Shown: positions 1 to 15,269, counted from the stretch's first letter. The stretch: DNA of 64,000 nt from Brevipalpus yothersi (GCA_003956705.1 QZCP01000423.1:62001-126000); one strand, 5' to 3'. Numbers and translations: made by a program. The notes: generated by a model from the letters alone, not told the origin.

Positions 1-36
1 CCGAGGAATGTAAATAAACGATATGATACAACGTAC

Positions 37-700
37 TTGATGAATGATTCCAGAGCCTGGTTTCCAGAATCCGGCACCATATTTAGCTGCAGCTGATTCT
101 AAGAATTCGTATACTTCCTTATTGATGTCTTTAGCTCGTGCCAAATCTTTTTTACCATCAATTTGAGCTTGAATTAAATGATCACAATGAATTGTTGACG
201 GTGCGGCAACACGAGGCAATCCACTGGATATGAATTGAAGCATTGCCATCTGAGCGGTAGCATCTTGCATACCAACATGATCTGGTCTCAATTTAAGATA
301 TGATTGTCCACGCTCAATATCCTGGGAAGCCGGATCATCAATATGACCGTACAACACTTTCTCGGACAGTGTCAACGGCCGATTGAGACGCTTTTTAACC
401 GTGGAGACAATATTTTTACGATTCTCGAACCATTTGTTATCAGGTGCCCAACCAGAAACGGTCAGATGGCGATGTGAAATCGAATTGGGCCGATAAACAA
501 TTTTCAGTAAGCTCAACAGATGTTGACCCTTTCTGAAGGGCAGACTTGAATGCTAAAGGCACACAGGGAAAGAGCGATGAAACGCAAAAAGATTAAACAT
601 TGAACTCTGTATCTCTTCCATTTCCAATAATTTTGCCAACAAACTGGACAATCATCAGTTAAAATTATCGCATTTCACTTACCGCATTTTGTAAAATCAT
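37..700 (-). CDS. ACO2: Aconitate hydratase, mitochondrial (5' part, cut by window edge)
   Basis: Aconitase converts citrate to isocitrate in the TCA cycle in the mitochondrial matrix. Only the N-terminal part is here. Exon 2 (552 down to 37) encodes the family signature KKRLNRPLTLSEKVLYGHID, then GMQDATAQMAMLQFISSGLP, STIHCDHLIQAQ and GAGFWKPGSGIIHQ, close to animal mitochondrial aconitases. The exon ends in a consensus donor (GTACGT) at 36, so the rest of the gene lies left of the window. A proposed first coding exon (700-683, ATG then five codons, followed by GTAAGT) joins in phase 0 to the acceptor TTTAG at 553. The resulting ~35-residue leader is rich in Arg, Lys, His and Leu and lacks acidic residues, as expected for a mitochondrial targeting peptide. 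The family call is secure. The 18-nt first exon is inferred from splice sites only. Confidence 0.93.
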
Positions 701-2128
701 GCTCAATCGATTATTGCAAAATATTCACAAACACAGCAATATAACTAAGTATATATATATTAAATCTATTTTTTTTTCAAACACCGAAAACAATTTAAAA
801 TATCTTCTTTCAACACAGAATCTGTTTTGACATTCAATTGTACAGACTTAAGAGCATTCAAATGATGGCGCCACTTTTGAGGCTGATTTTCGCGAAAATT
901 TTTTTATTTAGAACATTTTCGTTTTTTGTGTTAGAACTTTTTTCCGATAGTTCGAGATATCATTTTGAGAGGGAGAGAAGAAAAAACTTGAGGAAGAAGA
1001 AAATGTTGAGAGAGAGAGAGAGAGAAAGATGAGAAAAAAAATCAAGATCAAGATTGCAATTGAAAAATTAGTGGATAACTTATCATCTGTAAGGTCAATC
1101 GATGAGATGAGATGATGAGGAGAGATGAACTCATGAGATCGAAAGGGTTCTACTTGCTTCGATAATAGCGATGGTGTAGATCATTTACGTATGATGCAAT
1201 CGTGAAATCTAATTGTTGCTTTTGTTATGTGTTCCCCGTTCTGGTCGAGATGATGTGTGGAGGTGATAAAAAAGATCATTTCTTTAATTCGTTCGATTTC
1301 TTCCTCAAGAGTTTCTGTTTTTTTTGGTGGAAAGTTTTATGTATTCATTTCATTTCTTATCGATTGATTTTATTTTTATCCTACTAATGGCATTGGAAAT
1401 ATGCTCAGTATTCCATATTTTCAAATTTTTATCATGGGTCCAATTTCTTGACAATCATCAATCACCTTAGCTTACCTCCAACACTCCTCGAACTTTTATC
1501 AAGCAATTTCATGATCTGAACTCGTTAAGTGGCGATAAATGATGTCCGAATGAAGACTATCTGGTGTCATCTGTTCATTTCGTGTTGAAAGAGAGAAAGA
1601 AAAAGAGAGGAAGAAAAAATTGGAGGCACACAAAAAAGTTCATCGCTTGATGTGTACAAAATTCGATTTAGAACATCATCTAGTAGAGCTCGTATATATA
1701 CACACACACACGAGTTTGGAACTCAAAATTCCATTGAGCCTTGTGGAAGTGTTTAATAGTGGGTATCATTATGTTCAAGCTTTATGGTCCAGCTAATGAT
1801 GTCTAGACCGAGGCTATGAATAGGGTTTGTGAAGGGAAGGATAAACATTATGAGATTGACTTGTGCAATATTAGTGATGAGCTTCATGCTGAGATCAGAA
1901 GAGGAGAAAGAGGAAGAGTTAATCTGAGCCTTTCCAAAAGTATATATTTTGATGCTTATGGATAACCGATCCCAACTCTCTTCCGGTGTGAAAATGTATT
2001 AACTGATGAATATACTGAATGTATCTTGATCATAATGAAACAGGTGATAGCAATCGTGCGAAAATAATCAAAGTAAGTACGATCAGGCTTGCAGTTCGAG
2101 GTTAAGAAGAGATGAAAAAAGAAAGCAG

Positions 2129-2162
<34 letters not shown>

Positions 2163-3520
2163 CGCTTTTTCCTTTTCCAATAGGGTTTTATCGTAATCTG
2201 ACATGTAATAGATGTATGATGGCTTCCGTTTCTCGTGAGGAAAAACAAACTCTCACGATAAAAATCTGATTTGATCAAAGAATTATATGAGAGCAACCGG
2301 AAACTATTCCCTCAGAATCAGGCAAGCTACATCTCAACTAACAGTAAGAAGGAATGGCTTCGCTTCGATCAGATTAGAAAAAAATTGATCACAACTAAAA
2401 CATAAAAGTAATGGGAATTCAAATTTTCCAAAATCAAATTAAATTTATTGATGTATGGTGGAAACCATTTTTAGTTCCAATAAACTTGTTGTCCAACTGT
2501 GAAGAGGGGTCAATAATCAGTTGTTCATCGTCGTCAAGCCTGGAAGAATAGAGAATTTGAACTGAAAAAGGAAATCGAAATTACGGAAGCCTCCAGAAGG
2601 TCTTTCACTTGCAGAGGTTTCCCAAAATACACACATAACAGAATCAGATAGAGCAATCGATATTCATGATAAAAGTTCGAAGAATTTGAAGCTAAATCAA
2701 ATGATTGTCTCGAGAAAAGCCCATGATCAGAGAGTGAATGAGAATATATTAATATAAAAGTGAAGTAGATGGTGTTTGATACTCAAAGTGTTTAAGATAA
2801 ACACATAGATTTCAGTGTCTTAAGATGGAATTTTCAGTTAGATTTCCAGTTAGTTTAGCAGAATCATACCTACAAGTACATGAGAGTACCCTATAAAATT
2901 GAGATCAACTGTCTGAATCGTATTTTCTCTCTCTCTTTTTCTTTTTGTCGGAAAACTTCGAAGCCTACAACTAATGCATGGTTGATGCTGTCTTTTTCTT
3001 CTTCTCTCCTCTTTCATCCTCCTTTTCCTTGGATGATTCCTACTGTACTTTTCACTCTCGATTGGAAGTGAAGCTATCAGCAAGCTTAAGCATCTCAATC
3101 GCATAAGAAGAAACCTTTTTGATATGGTTCAGAACAAATCCTATGGGAACTTTCTATACACAGAAATCTTTTTTCTTTCTCTCTTTCTCTGTCTCTTGCT
3201 CTGTCTCTCTCTTCAACATTTCGGATGCTGACCTTCGAGAATGTGTTTAGCTTGAAGCAAAGTTTGCATGATGAAGATGCTACTAGAGGAAGAGAGAAGA
3301 GGAGAGGAGAGGAGAGTTGGAGAGATGAAAAAATGGCCTATTCTTTTTGCTTCCCATCAATCAGACACTTGAGAAGTGTTCACTTGAATGCACATACAGA
3401 ACCAGATAAGTTGAAATAGAAACGTTAATTTGGAGGGTCAAGCATGAGCCGGATCCTCATTGTAACCTCGATTTATCTGCTTAATAGAAGAGAGATGGAT
3501 GAAGGGAAAGAGAAAGAGAA

Positions 3521-3557
<37 letters not shown>

Positions 3558-5143
3558 CAAAGAAAAAAAGATTTTGGCAAGGAAATAGACCAAAGAATGA
3601 TTATAGAGAAAAGATCTTGTCAATAGGTAGACATCAGTACATCAGTGGTGAACTTGATAAAGTGTATTAGTCGATCTACAGATGATCATTTTGCTTTCGT
3701 TTTTCAAGCAAATTATCCAGCATCAAGTTGGACCCGAAAAAGGTTAGTCAAAGTGAACGGTGAGAGAAGAAAGTGTGAAGGTGACGGATGATCATGAATG
3801 ATGATGATCATCGAAATCAAGCGATCATTTCGCTAATGGATAATAAGTTTTTGTCCAACACTTAATGGTGATCACAAGTGCATTGAGATGGCAAATTATG
3901 GTATACTTTTTTGTCCTCATCGCCTTTGCCAGGATCCTTTTTCCTCCTCTTTTACTTCTTCTTTTTCCGATTCCTCTCTCCCTCTCTCTTCGTCCCTCTT
4001 CACCTTCCACATTTTCTTCAATCTTTTTCGTCCTTTTTTCCATCTTCCTGATTGATTGAATTAAGAGAGAGAAAGAAAATAATTTACATCTCCAAATTAT
4101 TCAGTGATTTTCATTGGAAATGATTATCGAGAAAATAGTTGGTAAATGAATTAGATTTTCTCTTGCTTCTTCCCATCTCGACCTGGAACCAATTGAGCTG
4201 GTATAACACGATTTCACCAAGAAAGAGAGAGAGAAAGGAAATTATTCATTATTTATTGTTATTATTGTTCAAAAATTTGATTTTTAATCGTAGAATATTG
4301 CTTGGAGTCATCAGAATAGTTTATTGTGCTCTTGTTCATGAGATCATCTCTCTTGTGGTTCATGAGGTGAGCTTGGTTTCATCATGATAGCATTGGCTGA
4401 TCGATTCGAAAGAATAATCGAAAGAACGAAAATAAACAAGACATATTTTCAATGCAGTCATTCGAGATGAATTTTTATCATGACTCTTTGATTCAAGATG
4501 AGTCAGTTATTTTTTATTTTCAAAAAGAGAATTCTTTCACCATCCATCATCATCATTCTCTATGTGTTTCCTGGAAGAATTGATTCAAAGCCTTCCACGC
4601 TCCAAAACATCCATGATAACGTTCAACGGATGAATTTTATCTGGGTAACATGGAATTGGATATTCTTCATCCATTCAATTCTCTATGAAAAGTGTGGTCA
4701 TGGCTGGAAAATTTGACAATTCCTTCGCAAAAATGTCCACGAACAATGAGAAATGATTTTCGTCTGGAATATGAAGGCTTAAAACTGCCAAATTTTGAGA
4801 AGTTGTGAGAAGTGAAAATATATCTGAATCTGAAAGCTATGATCAAATGTATTAATTCGTGAATTACATTATGCAAACTAGTCAATTTGTTAAATACTAA
4901 ATAATCAGTAATCAAACTTTCTCTCTCTCTCTTTTGAATTATATGATTATCAACAACAATAAGGGCCTTCAATCCCTAAGCCACGAGTGAATTTGTTCTC
5001 AATCTGCAATTCGAATTAAGGTTAAATAATCTTACCAAAAGTGTATGAGACAATTAGATAATCAGAACATGGAATTTTCTGATAATGAACCGCATGAAAG
5101 TAAAAATGATTGATATCCGTTTGATCTCCCCACGGTTTTTGTC

Positions 5144-5202
<59 letters not shown>

Positions 5203-5337
5203 CTTCAGGCCAGTTTGATCCAATCTGATTTGCAAATCGACACTCTCTCTTCCATCATCTATCTTCTCTCACTTGAATCAAACTAATCAAGCGAAACCTA
5301 TTCATTGTTTACTCTTTTTCAATAAACGTTGCTGATG

Positions 5338-5384
<47 letters not shown>

Positions 5385-5434
5385 TCTCACATTTGATGCC
5401 TCATCTTCTGGTCACATCATATATGAGGAGAGAG

Positions 5435-5483
<49 letters not shown>

Positions 5484-6102
5484 GTATCGGCATGAGTGAG
5501 TCGAAAGGCAAGTTCTAGCCTGAACGTTCGAAGGCCAAACGAGTGCCGAAGCGCACAAGAAGTGAGTGAAAAACTTTTTTAGTTGTTGCAAGATATTGAT
5601 AGAGAGAAGTGAGAAGAAGAAGCAGTTTTCATCATCAAAGAGGCAGGAGAAAAACTTCTTGCAGCGGCCTCGAGAATTAAAAGTTTAATTTTAAAGTACC
5701 TTGCCAGCAAGTTGCCAGTTGGGGTGATCACCATCGTCATGTGTGTAGCTCTTGGAACCTAAAATTTTTAAAGTTTTTCCATGTGTGTTAGAGTGGTCGC
5801 AACAAAATACATCAACAGCCAATTGAATGACCTCGTGATATTTTTATTTCTAGTTATTTCTCGTTATAATTACATATACCAGCCAATTACATGTGTATGT
5901 ATCTTGATCACCAATGTGAATTTGAAAGTAATCAGTGCAATCTATCAATCATTATTCGTGTTGTGTCATCTTCTTTCCCAACTTTTTTCAACTCCATCAT
6001 CACTTGTGGCCCATCTTAGGCCATTCTGATGAATTCCAAAGTCGACAGTGATTTTTTATCATCACTTGCTCCATTCATCATTGATATAAACAACACCAGA
6101 CA
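701..6102. other. Intergenic region between aconitase and the receptor kinase
   Basis: About 5.4 kb separating two divergently transcribed genes. I see no coding exon with good splice sites. It holds many short GA/CT runs, for example 1006-1025 and 3514-3558, and three longer tracts near the receptor-kinase start (listed separately). Open frames here are made of repeat translations (poly Arg-Glu or Ser-Leu). Confidence 0.6.
5147..5480 (+). repeat. Opposed CT and GA tracts upstream of the receptor kinase
   Basis: Two CT tracts (5147-5197 and 5341-5382) are followed by an opposite GA tract (about 5453-5480), 620-960 bp before the receptor kinase start codon. The first or second CT tract could pair with the GA tract in a transcript. 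GA repeats are also possible binding sites for a GAGA-type factor. Function is inference. Confidence 0.85.
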
Positions 6103-9100
6103 ATGGAGTCTGGTATATGCTTCTGTTTTTCATTCCTTCTATTCCTAGGATTAAGTGAACAAGGTGAGTTGATTGGTTCCCCAATTGATTTGATATTAAA
6201 GTATGTCCCGGGCAAAAGCTTAATTATTTTCCTCTGTCACAACTCGATATATCATTTTTAACATTCAATTACTTATGTGCGTGTATGTGTATGTCGTATT
6301 CTCTAGATGAGCTGGTCAATGGATCAACCATAGTGAGTGAGTTGAAATTAATACCTCTGGACATCCCACATGAAACCGTTACACCATCATCTCCATCATC
6401 CACCTCTTCCGAGTCATCATCCACTTTATCATCATCAACCGTACGGGAGCCTGATGAGAGGCATGAGAACAAAAATAATTATGATGACTTTAATGAATCA
6501 AGTAACAATATGGATGATTTTATTGATCACGGTAAGTTCATCAAATCATTTTGATTTTTTTTTCTTCTTCTTTTTCTTACTCCTTCATCTTGTACATTTT
6601 TTGTATTCAAATATACATATACGCTTGATTCTTTACGGAAACTCTTGAAACAAAAGTCTGTAAAAGTTTTCATGAATAGAAAACAAAATCAAAAGTCCCA
6701 AATGTATTCTTTCTATTCTTTTTTTTTCGATTTTCTTTATCAAATGAATAGAATCAGTGTTGCAAAGATCAGATCTGTATTGTTTAAGGTAACAACGACA
6801 CTGATGATGAGTGTAATTGATGTTGTCTTGATTACAATCAGTGTAATGAGAGACGAACAACTGACAGAATCAGTCCAGCGGTGTGACATTATTCGATGTT
6901 TACGCTGTTAGACCGTTACGATGGACATTGAAGATGGATATGTTCAAGAAGAAAGGAAAGGAAAGAAAAGGAGAGAGAGAGGAGGATGATCAACAAATTG
7001 ACCCAGTTTTAGTTAAAAGAATTGGTGAAAAAAAAACTTAATTAACTGAGCCTCACAACCTTATGTCCACCATCATTTGATATGGTTGAATCATCATTTC
7101 CAATACAAGAACGAGATATGATGTGATATCTAGTGAATTGTTCATTCGATGAATATTCATATCACTCTTCTCAGTATGGTCCATTGAGTTTGTGATTCAT
7201 AGTCTAATGGTTTAATTCACATAGAACAACCAGATCATCAATCTTTTCTAGTCATGTGATACAGGAAAAATCAAGATTCCCATAGAATTTCCATAGAATT
7301 TCCACACAATGGTCAGGAGCTTTTCCTCTCTTTGATGACTTGAATCATTTAAATTTTTCATTTCTCTATAATTCAGCTATTCTTAGTCAAACTGAATCAT
7401 CTATTTAATGTGAGAAAATTATTTCGAGCGTGATCACTCAAATCATTTATTGAGAGAGGAAGATCATTCTTGAATATCTCTTTCTCTCTTTCTCTTTCTT
7501 TCTTTCTAACTTTCTATTTCATTCACTGGGAAGATTAGCGTTAAAAATCATTGGAGAGAGAGAGAGAGATGAAGGAACAATCAACTCACATCTAGACGGA
7601 TCGAAAATATATATTAAATCAGAATATGGCTTCAATTCAAAATGTGAGTAAGGGTAAGATAATGGAAAGTAAGAGAGAAAGAGAGAGAGAGAGAGAGAGA
7701 AGATGGACGAGATGGCTACTTGGATGATCGCTGGAATAGAAACGGAAAGAAGCAATCACATTGTATTGAGAGTAGAGTTGAGAAGTAGAGAAACTTTTTA
7801 TGAATGACTTGAAATGGACTTTTAGCCGTGTGTGCTTAATGGAGGATGGATGAAAAATCAGATTCATTAAAATTTACCCTCAAAATTGATCAAGTTTGGT
7901 GGCAAAAGGAAGATGAGAAGAGTAGAAAGAGAGTGTAGGGAATCATCATCAACGTATTCGGGTTACGTCCATCTTGCTTTTAATGATTCTTGACCACCGT
8001 AGTTTGATGGTGATCGGAAGAGAAAAGTGCGGGCACAAGAAAGAAAGTGAAAGTCAATAATGGCCTACTCTTCTCAACCCCTTCCTGGTTGCATGCCATT
8101 TTGATGTATTCCATCTTTCTTTTACTTTCCCTCTTTTACTTTCATTTTACAAAACTGATCTCTTTTCGTGCTCTATTCTTTCGAAATTGAGATGGTGAAA
8201 ACGACCCGAAAAAATTGGCTCCATTCAATCAATTTTTGATAAATTTCGAAAGCTATTCTATTCAAAAAGATGGAAATTAAAATGAATACATATATGCGAG
8301 ACTTGATATTGTGTGTATGTAAGCATCAATGAGCCATTGGAATATTATTGGTGTAGTAAATATTGTGCGAAAAAAAACATCAAGTAAAAAGTTCATGGCT
8401 GATAATTTTCATTTTCTCGGCTGACAATATAATTTGATTAAATAGGATTAGACGATATGCTCAAATGAACTGATCAAGTTTTTTAATGGCAAATGCTTCT
8501 ATTACAACGTAACGTATTACAACAAAAGGTTTACTTTGTTTCAATCAGGGAAGCTTCATCCTCAAAAAGTGTTGGATAACGAAGTGTATTCCAGTGTTCT
8601 CGATATATCTAAAAGTATGGTATGTACTTGAGATAGGCTAATCACTGGAATGCTAATCAAACGAATCATTCACTGGAATAGTATTTTAGCTCAATCAATG
8701 CATGGCTTGCTCCAGCGAACTTATGAACCTTATGTTTGATCCTAAAATGTTTACGATTGCAGCGTTATATGGGCAAAGTTAACGGTAACATTCACTAAGA
8801 TTGGAGATGATTTTCCCAAAAATGAGAAAGAAAGTGAGTGAGAGAGATGAAAAACAAAATGAAACTAAACATTTATCCAGATGAGGATTGCAAATTTCTT
8901 CCACAATATATGTGTTTCCTATCCAAATTATACTTTCAAATTTTCATTATTTGACAAAATTTCTCAACAACCACTTCCCATAGAATGGTAAGATTGATTT
9001 GTAATACATGTATCTCATTTTCAGGTTGCATGAGAGCAATAACTTTCACTCCCTCTCTCTCTCTCTTGTTCGATTTTTGTTCATTATATGACCTGAAATC

Positions 9101-9686
9101 TGATTTAATCAGTGAGAATGACTCTAATTTAAATATTAACAGATTGGATTAGCAGCAAGAGGAGTAATAACAACAGCGAAGAAAAAGGAAAAATTAACTC
9201 ATGCTTCTCGAATTTGCTTCTTTCTCTTTCTTTCTCCTCTTTATCTCAATAATTTCAACAATTCGACTATTTGATTGAGCTTACCATTTTTTTCCTCTTT
9301 TTTGATCACCATCCAAGGATAGAGTTGCTAAATTTTTCTCCAAGAACCATCATCAAAATTTTCTTCAAGGATTGCATAGCCATGTTGGTGCCTTCTTTGC
9401 GATGATCAGCGCGACTGATGAGCATCAAATAGCCTTACAGCTATGAGATCGTAACGAGAAGGTTAAATTGTGAGAAAGAAAGAGAGAGAGAGAGAGATGG
9501 AAAGAAATAATGTTATACACTATCACCAGTATTGAGGTACCTGATTTCGTAGTCGCTCGTTTTTTTTCTGGAATACAATTCCTCGAATCTCTCGAAACCA
9601 TTATCATGGTGATTATTATTATGGTGAAGACCAATGCTCCTCATCTCGCCTCTCCTACTCTGGAAAACTTTTCATTTCATCTAAGA

Positions 9687-9738
<52 letters not shown>

Positions 9739-11131
9739 TTCAAGCTTCACTTTCTTCGCTCTTCCTCTTTCAAGAATCATCATCATGATAATTCCAATGA
9801 GATTGTTGAATTGCCTTCAGGAGAACTGGTTTATCTTGGTGAAATTGGAGGTGGATATAAGAAGAAATAGAAGTATATATGTACATGTATATATGTTCAG
9901 ACATTCACCAAGGAGGGTTCTATTTCTCTCTTTCTCTCCTCTTCACATCACCTTTGAAATGCCCAACCTTGATCTTATCATTAAATGATCATTCGCCTCC
10001 TCTCTTAATCATCAATGCAGTCCACTTTTCGAGGATCCACATCACTTTTCGATCCTTCTCATTGATTGTGGTGTTAATACAGTTAATACTGGTAACTTTG
10101 ATCAAATGACCTGAAACATTAGCTTACACATCTTCAAACTTTCATTCGATTAGCTGATCTTCATCATAGTGTTCTTCTTCTTTTTTGAACAGCAATTTGC
10201 AACTCGAGCACGTTCAAATTGAAATTGCATGATTGATTTTCTCTCTGGTCGATACATACGTCTATGTGTCTATCTGTTTATCAGCTCTCCGCATCTGGAT
10301 CGATTCATAGATGGATAAATTTTAATTTACATTCCTGTCTTCTTACCACTCAACATGATCAAAGCACACCACTTCGATCGTCAACCAAGATACTCACATT
10401 GATGATGAGCAATTCACAGCTCGTTAACCAACAACACGAATGTACTTTCTAATGTATTAACCCTACAGGTACACGAATAACTGTATAGTGTGTGTGTGTA
10501 TGTGTTTGTAGTTGAAAAATTTTTATATTGGCTTTACCAGGTGTTAATCTATTGTGGCCAAACGTAGCAGGTAATATTGTCCTTGCCCTTAGGGTATTAG
10601 AAGATTAATCTTTCGAAAATTTTGAATCAAGTATCCAATGGGAAAGAGGAAGAGAATTTTGATTCCTTCTCTCCTTTCGAAAATCGGATGATCATGTGAG
10701 GTGCAGATAGTGAGGATATAAGTTCCCTTATATTTTTATGGAAAATTTATCATGCTTGAAATCGATCAGATGATCATTGGGTATCAAATGTGCTTGTTTA
10801 TTTATTTTAACTTTGTTCTGGACAATTTTTTTTCTATCATCATCATTGAGAATAATATTTTGATCCTCTTGGTGTTGGTCATGGTGTTGATATCGACAAA
10901 ATAAAGGTGTGGAAAGAGAAAGAGAGAGAGAGGAAGATGGTGAAAGTTATGATTATTGGGAAAATTTGAAAATAGGATAAACTACAATTTAGTTAAGCTT
11001 GAATCAAGAAAAATGTATACATTTATCGGTCTATCTGGCCATACTATATATTCATTCACTTTTCACAACTGTGATCAGTGAATAATCGTGATCACACGCT
11101 GAAGGTGTATGTTTGTGAGTGTCCATTTTTT

Positions 11132-11207
<76 letters not shown>

Positions 11208-11796
11208 CTTCGTTAAGGAACCACAAAAATTTTCATCAACGTTACAAAACACATCGAACAATATATATAACTTTTATCGATATTTTCCTTCCCATTTGTT
11301 TATTAGACACTTTTACTTTCTCTCTTCTCACTTGCAAGTTGCACATCTATCTTCACTTGTCTCTTTTTGAAGGAAAAATATTTATCCACTATTATTCATC
11401 ATCCATCCATCTATCTGTCTTTTTTTATTTTTCTTTTCTCTTCTTCACTTTTTTCTCTCTATCTCTCTCATTCGATGTCTATTTGGTATTGTTTACACTG
11501 TACATTACCGTTATTCTTTTTCTGAGCTTGAAGTATTGGTGTCAATGTTCCGCGAAATATTTTTCCCAATCGCAAATGTCCTCAGCTTCGAGAGAAAGAG
11601 AGAGAGACAACATTTGGGCTTGGTCAAGATATAATCGTGGTCATTTTTGACGCTTTCACTTGTTCATCATCATATCAACAGCCTGTCAAGGATTCACTTT
11701 GATCACTAAACTCACTTATAGTGAACATGTATTTTCACTAAAAGTGTCCATATCAAATGAGCATGAATGAATCACAAAATGATTTCGACTGTGAGC

Positions 11797-11829
<33 letters not shown>

Positions 11830-13333
11830 ATATATTCACCCAAAAAGTCCGGAAATTAGGAATGCCAATGATTATTCTCGGTATTGCTTACGATTGTCAG
11901 TCATATGCTTAAAGTCAATGATGTAGAGTGTCGAGATTTGAATATGTTCAGATGATTACATGACACTTAGAATTTTTCGTTTTCGCTCTCTCTCATGTGT
12001 TTTGTAAATGGACATTTTGCATTGCTCATATCATCATCACAAGCCATAACTTGTCACAGCTTGAGTTGACTGTTATTCCATTATGCATAGGAAGTTCATG
12101 TGCATAAAACATGAAAAGTAGAGAGAGAGAGAGAGAGAGATGAAATTGGTGGAACTCTATAGAGATGGGTGCATCAGTTGGGGAAGAGAGAAAGAGAGAA
12201 AAGGATTATGGGCTAGATGATCAAGTGGTGGTTGTTATTAAACCCTTTGATGACAGCGTATAAGTTTCCGATGATTCATGGTTCTCAGATGATGATGATA
12301 TGTTTTTGTGTACTTTTTGAGGGTTACCTGAGAATTATGTGGTTATTTATCTTGAATTGTCAAATTATTGAAATTTTTCCGATTCATTACATGCTGCATG
12401 AATACATATATGTTACTCTGGGCTTGAGTGTGTAGCACAAAAGTCTACTATTAAGCGATGTGTCGATAGTCTAAATGCTTGTGAAAGTGAAAGGGTTGAA
12501 TTAATCGTGAAGAGAGAGAGAAGCGGAAAAGAGGAATAATAAGAAATATATGCAAGAATTTTTTCGCTCATTCTTAACTGGAGAAGAATGGAAGTAAACT
12601 TTTAAATTTGATGAATATTCTCATTAAATTGTTATATAAATTTTCAAGAGAGAAAAGTATTTTACCTCCAAATGAACAGGTATAACGGCCAGTAATCAGA
12701 ATGTTCAACAATTTTTTCTTCTTATTCTTATTTTCTCCTATCATTAGAAAATAATACCTCAACTTCTTAATCCAGTAATTATCATGCTCTACACCATAAT
12801 CAAGTTACTTGGACTTATGACGATAATTCAGAACGTATAGCTCATCCATGATGCTACATTCATACAGTATCTCATTCATATATATAAATATAAATTCTTT
12901 GAAATGTGAGTAAATGGAATCATCTTGAGGAAGCAAAGATGTGCATCGGAATGGATTGCAAGATATTCTTATTCTCAGAATTGGAAGATTCTCTTAAATC
13001 ATCATCTCAATTGTCGTCTTTGATCCGCATTCTTTACTTAGCAATGAGCTAAGTAGCTACTCTCTATTCATCCTAAAAGAGGCTCAGTTTTCTAATTCTT
13101 TTCAGCTCACAAAAATCTTTCTCAAGTGAGAATTTTCTCCTAAAAGGGAATAACAGAAGAAGGGTCAAGAATAAGATCTCATAGAGCTACGAATAAATCT
13201 AAGAAGATTATGAAAAAATGAAGAGGCAACTTGAAGAAAGACAATTATTGGTACAAATTCCAGTAACTTTTTTATGACACTTTGAATGTCTGCTGGAAAA
13301 AGTAATCATCCAGCAAGTTTAGCTCAGCATGAT

Positions 13334-13392
<59 letters not shown>

Positions 13393-13705
13393 ATTCATCG
13401 ACTAGATAGTTCATATAAATACATCTTCTCTACTTAAAGATGAAGTAATAGTGGAATAAAAATCCTCGTATAAGAAGAGCCAGACTGGCCTTCACATGAT
13501 TTGCCTCTCACACAAATGATGATAATTAGAGAATCAGTGTCCATCAAGCGATATTTTATTTCTCTCTCTCTCACTAAGGTACGAAGTGGTCACTCGTGGA
13601 GTTGACCAGTCTTCGTTGGTGGCCACTTCAAAAGTTCTTTTTTAGCTCTTATATGTCTTTACACAATCGACAAAATAGGCTCTTTTGATGATGAATGTGG
13701 CTATA

Positions 13706-13759
<54 letters not shown>

Positions 13760-14662
13760 CATCCATGGACACTCTACCAGAAACTATGCATCTCTTTCTA
13801 TCTTTCTGTTTTTCTTGATTTTTTTGGATAAAATTAACTGTCTACTTTTTGATGATTACCTGTTCATGGTAAAATGCTTCAATTGTAGATAGATGTTATA
13901 AGCATTCATTTAAATGATTGGTCTGATGGTTGAGTAAGAATTGTGAATGGCTTGTGTTGTGGACACTTTGGCCCTGGCTTTTTTGTGAAAAAGAGGCCTT
14001 ATTGGAGGCCAACTTGCATCATGATGAAGGTAAATTTGTTGTTGTTGTTGTTGTTTGTTGCTAGTTGATGAGATCAAGAAAAATTCATAAATCACGATTT
14101 TCGTTAAAATCTATTCCAATTCAATGCGAAAAAAAATACATTTAGGCTCGATAGTTGGTCAAATTTGTGTTAAACAAGTGGAAATAATATGAAAATTTTT
14201 CCAACATTCTCACACTGGAATTCATTTTGTATGAATAAAAAATGGGAATGATTTTATTGGTTTGACATTTTGATCTCAAATCAACTGACCAACACAGTTC
14301 ATGATCCAGATGCATAAAATGCATATTAGAATAACTTTTCGTTCATTTCAAACATTTATTCCGAAAAAACGTGTGATTCTCTCTCCATAAAATCGAAATT
14401 TATTGAGTAATCATGTTGAGATGAACGAAAAAATTTTACAACTTTATCTCTCTCTCTCTCTCTCTCTCTCTCTAGTTATAAATTATCCAAGTCAATTCAC
14501 TTCCGTTATGTTTTATTTTGTTTGATATTCGAGCGAGTTTATCAAGCGAATTTAGCTAAATTGTTGCCTGCAGTGTTGACAGTTTAGATCTATCATCACG
14601 AAATACTCTTATGCAAACAAGCGTGTAAACATTTTCTTTCATTCACACTGATAAAATGTGTA

Positions 14663-14698
<36 letters not shown>

Positions 14699-15233
14699 CA
14701 TCATCTTGAAACAATCCATCTTGTTAATCTGTACCTCATCCAAAACATGCTGAAAATTTATACTTTTTTTCTTATTTTTTCTCCCTTCACTTTCGATGTT
14801 TGATAGGTAAAAAGCCATCTCGAACAGTCACTTCTCACACATCATCCACAAGAATTTATATCGTCGCCATAATCGGAGTGGTTCCTGCGATTTTGGGTGG
14901 ATGTGTGTATTGGTTGAATTATTTTCGTAAAACATGCTTTCAGGTGAGTTTGGTGAATTATTTTGCGCTTTCTTCATTGATTTTTCAAAAAGAACAAGCA
15001 AAAATAAGAAGAAGAAAAATTCTCTCTATCATCATCAAGAACATTCATCTACAACTCCTAACTATTAGAGGAAGAAATTGAAAGCGAAAGTGGACCCACA
15101 AGAATGGATGCTTGATTTAGGAATCCAAAGTATACTCAAATTTTATTCTCATTACAAGGACCATTATAATTATTTTCTCAACGACTTCATACAAGATGTG
15201 CACACATTCATTGATGATTTCATTTACTTAAAT

Positions 15234-15269
<36 letters not shown>

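Larger units (their letters stand above)
6532..14806 (+). other. Intron 2 of the receptor kinase (8.3 kb)
   Basis: Long intron between the ectodomain exon and the transmembrane exon. It carries a GT repeat and several long CT tracts, but no exon-like segment with splice sites and coding character that I can support. An unseen extracellular exon is possible; exons 2 and 3 join in frame (phase 1) without one. Confidence 0.7.

Noticed and set aside
5585..5740. Minus-strand ATG frame with GTACTT donor as an alternative aconitase first exon
   Set aside because: Would need a 5-kb intron and adds no homology; the ATG at 700 with a GTAAGT donor joins exon 2 in phase nearby.
11078..11650. 190-codon open frame
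   Set aside because: A CT repeat read as Ser-Leu plus AT-rich intron sequence, inside intron 2 of the receptor kinase; no splice or domain support.
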